Part shown: positions 7,776-13,294 of the stretch, in pieces
How positions within the stretch are numbered: the first letter of the stretch is position 1
How the letters are laid out: each line of letters begins with the position of its first letter
NCBI GenBank assembly: GCA_022729635.1
Contig: DZAU01000056.1
Location: forward strand, 1 to 13,294
Direction of reading: 5' to 3'
Length of the DNA stretch: 13,294 bases
Source: Flavobacterium psychrophilum
GTDB taxonomy: Bacteria > Bacteroidota > Bacteroidia > Flavobacteriales > Flavobacteriaceae
Translations under genes and position numbers: made by a program
The notes under the pieces: model-generated
The model's database searches: none
Told to the model about the DNA's origin: nothing
The model's input: only the letters and a program-made list of their open reading frames with translations

Positions 7776-8534
7776 ATGAAAATTGTAATATCGCCAGCAA
7801 AATCGTTAAACTTCGGGAAATTCGTGCCTACTGAAAAACATTCAGATGCATTGTTTTTGAAGGAAGCGAGACAAGTTCACAAGGTTTTGAAGCAAAAATC
7901 TCCGGCAGCACTTTCGGAATTAATGGATATTTCTGATAAGTTGGCCGATTTGAATTGGCGACGAAATCAAGATTGGAAAACACCTTTCACTCCTGAAAAT
8001 GCGCTGCAAGCGGTGTATGCTTTTGACGGAGATGTCTATACCGGATTAGATGTTTACACGATTCCAATGGAAAAATTAGACACTTTACAAGACAGTTTGA
8101 GGATTTTATCAGGTTTATACGGAATCTTGAAACCACTAGATTTAATACAAGCGTATCGACTAGAAATGGGAACCAAATTACCCCTTGGCGAAAGCAAAAA
8201 TCTTTATGAATTTTGGAAACCAATTATCACAAAAGCATTAAACAAGGAACTTCATAAAGGGGAACTTTTTATCAATTTAGCAAGCAATGAATATTTTTCG
8301 GCAGTTGATGTCAAGGGATTGAAAGTCCCGGTAATCACGCCAGAATTCAAGGATTTTAAAAATGGAAAACTAAAAATAATTAGTTTTTTTGCCAAGAAAG
8401 CCAGAGGTTTGATGGTGCGTTATATTATTGATACCAATGCGAAAACGGTCGAAGATTTGAAAGGGTTCAACTATGAAGGTTATCAATTTGATGCCAATTT
8501 ATCGAAAGGGAATCAACTGGTTTTTACACGTTAA
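7776..8534 (+). CDS. yaaA: Peroxide stress protein YaaA (UPF0246)
   Basis: A 252-residue cytoplasmic protein that matches the YaaA/DUF328 family along its whole length. Diagnostic segments are the N-terminal MKIVISPAKSLNF, AFDGDVYTGLD (about 88-98), LRILSGLYGILKPLDLIQ (about 108-125), YRLEMGTKL, and INLASNEYF. In E. coli YaaA is induced by hydrogen peroxide and limits free iron and its damage to DNA; the same role here is inferred from the family. It is divergent from the PhoD-like gene with a 177 bp gap and is followed after 62 bp by the M48 protease, which has its own promoter match. Confidence 0.95.
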   Translation: MKIVISPAKSLNFGKFVPTEKHSDALFLKEARQVHKVLKQKSPAALSELMDISDKLADLNWRRNQDWKTPFTPENALQAVYAFDGDVYTGLDVYTIPMEKLDTLQDSLRILSGLYGILKPLDLIQAYRLEMGTKLPLGESKNLYEFWKPIITKALNKELHKGELFINLASNEYFSAVDVKGLKVPVITPEFKDFKNGKLKIISFFAKKARGLMVRYIIDTNAKTVEDLKGFNYEGYQFDANLSKGNQLVFTR

Positions 8535-8540
8535 TGTTTA

Positions 8541-8569
8541 TTTGCAAAACCAAATTTACATTATATTTG
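8541..8569 (+). promoter_or_regulatory. Bacteroidota-type promoter of the M48 protease
   Basis: TTTG at 8541-8544 and TATATTTG at 8562-8569 are separated by 17 bp, a full match to the TTTG-N-TAnnTTTG pattern. It begins just after the yaaA stop codon and predicts a start near 8577 with a leader of about 20 bases. Confidence 0.7.
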
Positions 8570-8596
8570 TCACTTACAAATTTAAAAATTAAAAAG

Positions 8597-9469
8597 ATGA
8601 AAAGAAGTTCAATACTATTAATCGTGATGATTGCAGTTTTTGGTTTTTCAAAAGCCAATGCTCAAATTAAGTTCGACGAAAAATCACTTGGTGCCATTCA
8701 AAAAGGGGTGACAGGACTTACTTTTAGTGATGCCGATGCCCAAAAATTATCAAAAGCCACTGTCGAAAAATTAGATTCTGAACATACAATTGCTGGTCCA
8801 CCGGATCCTTACACCATTCGTTTAAATAAAATTTTTGGAAAATATTCCAGCGGTTATGGAATGACTTTCAATTATAAAGTGTATCTCTTGAAAGACGTAA
8901 ATGCTTTTGCAACTGCTGACGGAAGTGTACGTGTTTTTTCGGGATTGATGGACATTATGGATGACAACGAATTACTCGTGGTAATAGGTCACGAAATTGG
9001 TCATGTGGTCAACCACGATTCACGCGATGCCATAAAAGCGGCTTATCAAAAAGAGGCACTTATTGAAGGTGCTGCATCTCAATCAAGAACTGTAGCATCA
9101 GTCACTGATAGCGAATTAGGAAAACTTGGAAGTATGATGATTGACAGCAAACACAGCCGAAAACAAGAATCTGAAGCCGATTTGTTTGCTTATAATTTTA
9201 TGAAAAAAAATGGTTACGATGTAAATGCTGTTGAATCAGCTTTTGCAATTTTGGCAAGAATGAGTGAAGGAACACAATCTGATTTCATAACCCGAATGAT
9301 GAGTTCGCATCCGGATTCAAAAGAAAGAGCCGAAAATGCTAGGAAAAAAGCACAATCTGATGGATTATACAAACCTTATGTACATAAAAGTCCGGTTGTA
9401 GCTACGCCTAAAAAACCTGCAACCACAACAAAAACCACCACCACAAAAACAACTACCAAAAAGAAATAA
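8597..9469 (+). CDS. Exported M48-family zinc metalloprotease
   Basis: A 290-residue protein starting at the ATG at 8597, which begins directly with a signal peptide (MKRSSILLIVMIAVFGF, cut near ANAQ at 20-23). An upstream in-frame ATG at 8534 would overlap the promoter and hide the signal peptide. The zinc motif HEIGH is at 132-136 with the catalytic glutamate at 133, and ESEADLFAYNF (191-201) supplies the third ligand, as in Oma1/BepA-like M48 peptidases. SSHPDSKERAENA near 237-248 is also typical. There is no transmembrane core, so it should act in the periplasm or on the outer membrane, probably in protein quality control. The last 25 residues are a Thr/Lys-rich low-complexity tail. Confidence 0.92.
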   Translation: MKRSSILLIVMIAVFGFSKANAQIKFDEKSLGAIQKGVTGLTFSDADAQKLSKATVEKLDSEHTIAGPPDPYTIRLNKIFGKYSSGYGMTFNYKVYLLKDVNAFATADGSVRVFSGLMDIMDDNELLVVIGHEIGHVVNHDSRDAIKAAYQKEALIEGAASQSRTVASVTDSELGKLGSMMIDSKHSRKQESEADLFAYNFMKKNGYDVNAVESAFAILARMSEGTQSDFITRMMSSHPDSKERAENARKKAQSDGLYKPYVHKSPVVATPKKPATTTKTTTTKTTTKKK

Positions 9470-9494
9470 TAACTTAATTGTAATTATTTAAAAC

Positions 9495-9532
9495 AAACCT
9501 ATGAGTCCCGACGCGTCGGGACTCATAGGTTT
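9495..9532. terminator. Perfect 38 bp palindrome, bidirectional terminator
   Basis: Bases 9495-9532 read the same on both strands without a mismatch, centred on ACGCGT (9511-9516), with the GC-rich part GTCCCGACGCGTCGGGAC. Short A and T tracts flank it, so it can end both the M48 gene (stop 9469) and the convergent TonB gene (stop 9537). Its perfection suggests a dispersed palindromic repeat used as a terminator. Confidence 0.8.
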
Positions 9533-9536
9533 TGAT

Positions 9537-10352
9537 TTATTGATTCATCTCCACTGTAATTGGTAAATCATAAGCAGTTCGCACCGGTTTTGAATTAATC
9601 ATTCCCGGAGTCCACTTGGTTCTCAAGGATTTCAAAACTCTGATGGCTTCTTTGCCCAAACCATAACCTGGGTCTCTTTTTACATGAATATTGGTCATAT
9701 TTCCGTCCTTTTCAATCACGAAGGAAACGTAAAGTTTCATGGTGTTAATTCCCTCTATTTCAAGTCTTTCGAAGTTATTGCCCACATAACTATAGAAACG
9801 ATCCATTCCGCCTGGAAATTCAGGAAGTTTGTCTAATGCAGTCGTATTAACTAAAATATTTGTGTCAACAGGAAGTTTTGTTTCAGCTCCAGTTCCTGAC
9901 GAAGTAGGATTTATGCCCACTGTTCCTGTTTCGTTTGAAGTTGCTCCTCCTGAATTTTTAATTTCAATGTTTGTTGAAACATCCTGAACGGCTTCATCTG
10001 GATGAATAATTGTAGGATTTATGAGTTGGTCTTTAACGATTGTGGCTTCGGTGACAGGTTTTTTTACTTCAGGAAGAATTGTTTTTTTAATTTCAGGAAG
10101 TACAACATCGGTAACGTGAATAATAGTGTCTTCAAATTCAGAAATGGAAATTTCGGGTTTAATTTCGGGTTTGAAATAGTCGATAAACAGGGTAATTCCA
10201 GCTACAGAAGTTATAAACAGTAATCCCATAAAATAGGCTTGTAATGAGGATTTTACACTTTCTTGGCGCAATTGGTAAGCACCATATTCTTTGTTTCTGT
10301 TTTCGAAAACAAGGTCAATCCAGCGGGTTTCGTAAATACTTAATCTAGACAT
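9537..10352 (-). CDS. TonB-family energy transducer
   Basis: A 271-residue inner-membrane protein. The cytoplasmic start (1-37) includes WIDLVFENRNKEYGAYQLR, usual for Bacteroidota TonB homologues. One membrane segment lies at about 38-60, followed by a Lys/Glu/Pro-containing periplasmic spacer and a Ser/Thr/Gly-rich stretch (about 130-165). The C-terminal TonB domain (about 172-270) shows LPEFPGGMDRFYSYVGNNF, VSFVIEKDGNM, KEAIRVLKSL and W-TPG, the pattern for binding TonB boxes. It should pass proton-motive energy to outer-membrane receptors such as the one at 1726-3957. No exbB or exbD gene is in the window. I found no consensus promoter upstream. Confidence 0.92.
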   Translation of the reverse strand: MSRLSIYETRWIDLVFENRNKEYGAYQLRQESVKSSLQAYFMGLLFITSVAGITLFIDYFKPEIKPEISISEFEDTIIHVTDVVLPEIKKTILPEVKKPVTEATIVKDQLINPTIIHPDEAVQDVSTNIEIKNSGGATSNETGTVGINPTSSGTGAETKLPVDTNILVNTTALDKLPEFPGGMDRFYSYVGNNFERLEIEGINTMKLYVSFVIEKDGNMTNIHVKRDPGYGLGKEAIRVLKSLRTKWTPGMINSKPVRTAYDLPITVEMNQ

Positions 10353-10489
10353 AATCTTTGGTTTTAAGGGTTAAGTATTTATCGAGTCATAATCGCTATT
10401 TTAACATATAACGTAAATAATAGGTAGTTTAATATATAAAATGTTGTTTATTTTGTAATTATTTTAACAAGAAGAATAAAGTCCTTTGT

Positions 10490-10657
10490 TTTGGGATTGA
10501 ATGAGGTTTACAATGGCATTATGGATATGCAAACAAACACGTTTTGATGGCAGCGTTAACCTATAATCTCAAGAAAAATTTAAAGTTTATCACAAAAAAA
10601 CAAAAACAAAAGCTGGAGTTGTATGTGAAATTCAAACAAAAACACCAACTTTTCTAA
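10490..10657 (+). pseudogene. Transposase C-terminal remnant, probably IS1182-like
   Basis: Bases about 10514-10657 read GYANKHVLMAALTYNLKK and then NLKFITKKQK.., ending at TAA 10655-10657. The L-M-A-x-x-x-Y-N-L-K-K pattern is the characteristic end of IS1182-family (DDE) transposases as I remember them. The preceding bases fit the same family better in another frame (GLNEVYNGI), so a frameshift lies near 10515-10525. The rest of the transposase and the left end are gone. Confidence 0.6.
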
Positions 10658-10736
10658 AAAAAAAGCTTTCTATGACTTGAAAAACTTGTTTTTAAACACC
10701 TTATTTTTTAAAAACTACAACTTATAACCAAAAATA

Positions 10737-10773
10737 AACCTCGCTTAAATGTGCTTAAACGAGGTTGTTTTTT
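10737..10773 (+). terminator. Rho-independent terminator of the transposase remnant
   Basis: AACCTCG (10737-10743) pairs with CGAGGTT (10760-10766), the stem continues with TTAA/TTAA after a mismatch, and six Ts follow (10768-10773). It points along the plus strand, matching the dead transposase gene just upstream. Confidence 0.75.
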
Positions 10774-10885
10774 ATACTTATTTTAAAAGTTTAGTTTTTT
10801 AATGAGGTTGCGCAACAGGTATCGATGTTAGTGGCTGGCGTTCTTGTCTTTAATCGTCAAAGATAGTTTTTTCTAGCCATTTGGG

Positions 10886-10916
10886 TTGGTTTTATGAGTT
10901 GAAAATCTTACTTTTG
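10886..10916 (+). promoter_or_regulatory. Bacteroidota-type promoter upstream of the SulP gene
   Basis: TTG at 10886-10888 and TACTTTTG at 10909-10916 are 20 bp apart, a full TTG-N-TAnnTTTG match followed by CACCC. Transcription would start near 10923, giving a 140-base leader before the SulP start. The leader includes a 16-codon reading frame at 10926-10976. Confidence 0.6.
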
Positions 10917-11041
10917 CACCCGATTATGAAATTCAAAGTCTCTACATACAATCTTCCCGAAGTTACTCCACCTTGAAGTAGAGCGTTTTCCAAGTGTATT
11001 ATTGATTTGTCTTTTTCGGAGTCTTTCAATTCCGTTAACAT
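10892..11041 (-). CDS. Possible 49-residue hypothetical protein
   Basis: An ATG-to-TAA frame on the minus strand encodes MLTELKDSEKDKSIIHLENA then LLQGGVTSGRLYVETLNFII, a composition that reads like real protein. I recognise no family. It overlaps the promoter match and the small plus-strand frame at 10926-10976, so at most one of these interpretations may hold. It could be the end of a lost gene. Confidence 0.25.
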   Translation of the reverse strand: MLTELKDSEKDKSIIHLENALLQGGVTSGRLYVETLNFIIGCKSKIFNS

Positions 11042-11062
11042 TTAGCTATTATAAAAATTTGA

Positions 11063-12592
11063 ATGAAAAAATATTTTAATTTATTTGATTTGTCGCAAAA
11101 AGTCGACTACAAAACTGAAGTCTTGTCGGGTTTAACCGTTGCCCTTGCTCTTGTGCCTGAAGCGGTTGCTTTTGCTTTAATTGCTGGCTTGTCACCATTG
11201 ACTGGACTTTACGCTGCATTTGTTGTTGGTTTGGTTACTTCAATTTTTGGCGGTCGCCCTGGAATGATTTCAGGTGCAACCGGTGCAATTGCTGTCGTTA
11301 TTGTGGCTTTAGCAAAAAGTCACGGTGTAGAATATGTTTTTGCTACTGTAATACTCGCTGGAATTATTCAAATGTCCGCAGGATTTTTAAGACTTGGTAA
11401 ACTCATTCGTTTAGTTCCGCATCCTGTCATTTTCGGTTTTGTCAACGGTTTGGCAATAATCATTTTTATGTCGCAACTTGACCAATTCAAAGACGTGTCG
11501 GGCAATTGGTTAACTGGCTCTGCTTTATATGTTTTGCTCGGTCTTGTATTGCTTACTATGTTAATTATTTGGGGTTTACCAAAACTTACAAAAGTTATTC
11601 CTGCTTCGTTAACTGCTATTGTAGTTGTTTTCGGATTGGTTGCATTTATCGGAATTGATACTAAAACCGTTGGTGATATTGCATCTATTCAAGGTGGATT
11701 TCCGCCATTTCATATTCCGTCAGTTCCTTTTAGTTTAGAAACTTTGATTTTGATTTTTCCATACGCTGCAATTGTTGCAGGCGTTGGTTTGATTGAAAGT
11801 TTATTGACCTTGAACATTGTTGATGAAATTACCGAAACTCGTGGACGTGGCAATAAAGAAGCTGTTGCTCAAGGTGCTGCCAATATTTTATCAGGTGTGT
11901 TTTCAGGAATGGGTGGTTGTGCAATGATTGGACAAAGTTTAATAAACGTGTCAAACGGAGCAAGAGCAAGATTATCGGGTATTGTAGCTGCTGTGATGTT
12001 ATTGGTATTTGTGATGTTTGGCTCTGGTCTCATTGAAAAAGTGCCAATGGCTGCTTTAACTGGGTTGATGGTTATGGTGGCAATCGGAACTTTTGAATGG
12101 GCTAGTTTGAAAACATTTACCAAGATGCCAAAGTCTGATATTTTGGTAATGGTTTTGGTTACTTTGGTAACGGTCTTTTTACACAATCTTGCTTTGGCTG
12201 TAATTATCGGAGTTATCATTGCTGCTTTGGTTTTCGCTTGGGATAATGCCAAAAGAATTAGAGCAAGAAAATCTGTTGATGAAAGTGGTGTTAAGCATTA
12301 CGAAATTTATGGTCCGCTTTTCTTTGGCTCTGTTACTGCTTTTAATGAGAAGTTTGATGTGTTAACTGACCCAAATGAAGTCATTATTGATTTTGCTGAA
12401 AGTCGTGTTGTTGATATGTCGGCTATTGAAGCTTTAAACAAAATAACCGAACGCTATCATAAAGTTGGTAAAAAAGTCCACTTAAAACATTTGAGTGCTG
12501 ATTGTCGTCAATTGCTTAAAAATGCAGATGAAATAATTGATGTCAATGTGATGGAAGACCCAACGTATAAAGTTGTTACAAACGAGTTGTAA
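11063..12592 (+). CDS. SulP-family anion transporter with STAS domain
   Basis: A 509-residue integral membrane protein of the SulP (SLC26-like) family. The transmembrane core spans about residues 20-395 and includes the family signatures PEAVAFALIAG (32-42), GLYAAF (48-53) and GGRPGMISGATGA (63-75). The C-terminal cytoplasmic STAS domain covers about 410-505, with DMSAIEAL near 450-457. It should move an inorganic anion such as sulfate or bicarbonate across the inner membrane; the substrate cannot be told because no sulfur-assimilation or carbonic-anhydrase gene lies nearby. It is convergent with a DksA-like gene, 28 bp apart. By eye it is clearly richer in G and C than the receptor gene at 1726-3957, which fits acquisition with the flanking element debris. 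Confidence 0.93.
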   Translation: MKKYFNLFDLSQKVDYKTEVLSGLTVALALVPEAVAFALIAGLSPLTGLYAAFVVGLVTSIFGGRPGMISGATGAIAVVIVALAKSHGVEYVFATVILAGIIQMSAGFLRLGKLIRLVPHPVIFGFVNGLAIIIFMSQLDQFKDVSGNWLTGSALYVLLGLVLLTMLIIWGLPKLTKVIPASLTAIVVVFGLVAFIGIDTKTVGDIASIQGGFPPFHIPSVPFSLETLILIFPYAAIVAGVGLIESLLTLNIVDEITETRGRGNKEAVAQGAANILSGVFSGMGGCAMIGQSLINVSNGARARLSGIVAAVMLLVFVMFGSGLIEKVPMAALTGLMVMVAIGTFEWASLKTFTKMPKSDILVMVLVTLVTVFLHNLALAVIIGVIIAALVFAWDNAKRIRARKSVDESGVKHYEIYGPLFFGSVTAFNEKFDVLTDPNEVIIDFAESRVVDMSAIEALNKITERYHKVGKKVHLKHLSADCRQLLKNADEIIDVNVMEDPTYKVVTNEL

Positions 12593-12598
12593 AATTGT

Positions 12599-12622
12599 AA
12601 GGGCGGTTTATCCGCCCTTTTT
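12599..12622. terminator. Shared terminator of SulP and the DksA-like gene
   Basis: AAGGGCGG (12599-12606) pairs perfectly with CCGCCCTT (12612-12619) across a TTTAT loop and is followed by Ts to 12622. It ends just inside the stop codon of the convergent DksA-like gene, so it mainly serves the SulP transcript. Confidence 0.85.
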
Positions 12623-12944
12623 ATTTTGCACAATTTACACAATACATACTTTCAGTTCTGATTAAAATTCGTCCGATTGGAATTTGAGTTTTACACTTCA
12701 TACAAATACCAAAGTCTTCACTATCAATTTTAGAAAGCACATATTTCAGTTTGTTTAATTTTTCTTGTGCTTGTCTTAAAGCCGATTGTGTCACGGCTTG
12801 GTTATTGATGGCGTCCATTCTTGAAATTCGTCCGATAGCTACGTCTGGAGCAACGGGTTTTGTCATTTCTTGATACTCATTAATGAGTTTTTCAGTCTTT
12901 GAAATTTCGTCTAAAATTTTCTGTTTTATTTCTTCATTCGTCAT
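12621..12944 (-). CDS. TraR/DksA-type C4 zinc-finger protein
   Basis: A 107-residue protein starting at the ATG at 12944. An in-frame upstream start at 13088 would add 48 residues encoded by hairpin DNA and is not family-like. The N-terminal half (1-75) is a predicted coiled coil with GRISRMDAINNQAV at 38-51, a conserved segment of this family. The zinc finger uses C81-x2-C84 and C102-x2-C105. Relatives of DksA bind RNA polymerase through its secondary channel and alter transcription initiation, often with ppGpp; small ones like this occur on chromosomes and mobile elements. Whether it controls the adjacent SulP gene is not known. No consensus promoter is clear; TACTTTTT lies only 7 bases from the start codon. 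Confidence 0.9.
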   Translation of the reverse strand: MTNEEIKQKILDEISKTEKLINEYQEMTKPVAPDVAIGRISRMDAINNQAVTQSALRQAQEKLNKLKYVLSKIDSEDFGICMKCKTQIPIGRILIRTESMYCVNCAK

Positions 12945-12998
12945 CTGTAAAAAGTATGATTTTTTGTCTCGGTGTCGGTTCTCTACGCTTGCAGCTAA

Positions 12999-13161
12999 CG
13001 AGCCCCCGCTTTGCGGGGTTTTCGAGAGAGCTTGCTCTCGAAGGAAATCTAGCAAAGCGGGTGATGGGAGAACGTCGTGCGGAAGCAACGATGGTTTCCC
13101 GTCACCTGCGTAGCGGGGGCTCGATGGGAAAAATCGTCCCGAAGGGCGATTTTTCCCATCG
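12999..13161. repeat. Nested palindromic element
   Basis: CGAGCCCCCGCT (12999-13010) pairs exactly with 13112-13123 and encloses further hairpins: CCCCGC-TTT-GCGGGG (13004-13018), TTCGAGAG/CTCTCGAA (13021-13042), GCAAAGCGGG (13052-13061) against 13005-13014, and a long stem from 13061 to 13105 (GTGATGGGA against TCCCGTCAC with one wobble) tipped by TCGTGC-GGAA-GCAACGA. To its right, CGATGGGAAAAATCG (13122-13136) pairs exactly with 13147-13161 and continues as CCC-GAA-GGG. The block is bounded by CG on both sides (12999-13000 and 13160-13161), as if it had been inserted with a 2 bp duplication. Confidence 0.7.
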
Positions 13162-13290
13162 TTTGGCCGCTTGGCGATGTGGTGGATTAAGGAAGCCTAA
13201 ACTTTCGGTTAATGACTAATTTTCCAAGTACAAAACCAACTTCAAATTAAGCCCAAAACCCGCCATATTGCCAAACTGCTGTTGAACTAA
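13161..13290 (+). repeat. Structured repeat with long wobble-rich stem
   Basis: Bases 13171-13185 pair with 13260-13274 over 15 positions, three of them G-T pairs, and pairing resumes further out (13166, 13167 and 13169 with 13279, 13278 and 13276). The loop is 74 bases. All three wobbles pair only if the plus strand folds, as RNA or single-stranded DNA. The outer 3' end, GTTGAAC (13281-13287), fits the integron motif GTTRRRY, and GCTAAC (12994-12999) is near the complementary motif. The same GCTTGGCGATGTGG..CCGCCATATTGCCAAAC type of unit is, from memory, common in Bacteroidota intergenic DNA. Confidence 0.55.
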
Positions 13291-13294
13291 ACCT

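Larger units (their letters stand above)
10353..11062. other. 710 bp accessory spacer with element debris
   Basis: There is no full gene here. From left to right: an AT-rich 5' region of the TonB gene (to about 10480), the frameshifted end of a transposase (about 10490-10657), a rho-independent terminator (10737-10773), an unassigned stretch with the palindrome GTTGCGCAAC (10807-10816) and GTTAGTGGCTGGCG (from 10826), then a strong promoter match (10886-10916) with two small possible reading frames before the SulP start. Confidence 0.6.
12945..13294. other. Non-coding, hairpin-rich right flank
   Basis: No gene is credible here; the small open frames on both strands exist because the palindromes are GC-rich. 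The region consists of the 5' end of the DksA-like gene (to about 12990), a nest of hairpins (12999-13161) and a long imperfect stem (13166-13279). It continues up to or past the window end. Confidence 0.7.

Noticed and set aside
8534..8596. Longer M48 protease starting at 8534
   Set aside because: The added residues would be encoded by the promoter and would bury the signal peptide.
12945..13088. Longer DksA-like protein starting at 13088
   Set aside because: The extra 48 residues come from palindromic DNA, and the ATG at 12944 gives a normal family length.
12999..13161. CRISPR array or phage-defence RNA in the hairpin-rich end
   Set aside because: There are no regularly spaced direct repeats and no cas-like gene; the structure is made of inverted repeats.
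12883..13219. Plus-strand frames of 76 and 106 codons over the right flank
   Set aside because: They lie opposite the DksA-like gene and across hairpins, and resemble no protein family.

Overview
The window looks like a chromosomal segment of a Flavobacterium-like member of the Bacteroidota. The sequence is AT-rich. Several genes are preceded by the Bacteroidota promoter pattern (TTG or TTTG, a 17-20 bp gap, then TAnnTTTG), and Shine-Dalgarno sites are largely absent. Secreted proteins carry signal peptides ending in ..FSQ or ..FAQ, and there is a TonB-dependent receptor with an N-terminal carboxypeptidase-like domain. The species was not identified.

Layout. Bases 1-193 are a composite palindromic repeat. 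A secreted alpha/beta-fold esterase (194-1042, minus) follows. Next is a metal-uptake locus: a Fur-family repressor (1278-1652, minus) divergent from a TonB-dependent receptor resembling zinc receptors of the ZnuD type (1726-3957, plus). They share a 73 bp gap in which a 23 bp dyad overlaps the -33 element of the receptor promoter. After a 393 bp spacer come 6-phosphofructokinase (4351-5448, plus) and, convergent to it, a TIGR01212/YhcC-type radical SAM protein and a PhoD-like phosphatase (5555-7598, minus). Divergent from these are the peroxide-stress protein YaaA and an exported M48 metalloprotease (7776-9469, plus). A 38 bp perfect palindrome separates the protease from a convergent TonB protein (9537-10352, minus).

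The right-hand part is more accessory in character. Bases 10353-11062 hold a decayed transposase C-terminus (probably IS1182-like), its terminator, a strong promoter match and two very short possible reading frames. A SulP anion transporter (11063-12592, plus) and a convergent TraR/DksA-type zinc-finger protein (12621-12944, minus) follow, sharing a terminator and looking more GC-rich than the genes to the left. The last 300 bases are a dense nest of hairpins. A palindromic element appears to have inserted into an older structured repeat whose outer ends (..CTAACG and GTTGAAC) faintly resemble integron attC boundaries.

How the genes fit together. The receptor needs a TonB protein such as the one at 9537-10352 to import its metal ligand, and the Fur-type protein probably represses that import when metal is plentiful. 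Phosphofructokinase, YaaA and the radical SAM protein are housekeeping-type genes. I see no complete new multi-gene system. The items most worth a second look are the possible cassette formed by SulP and the DksA-like gene with its structured right boundary, the metal-locus operator, and the mixed donor-site signature of the phosphofructokinase.
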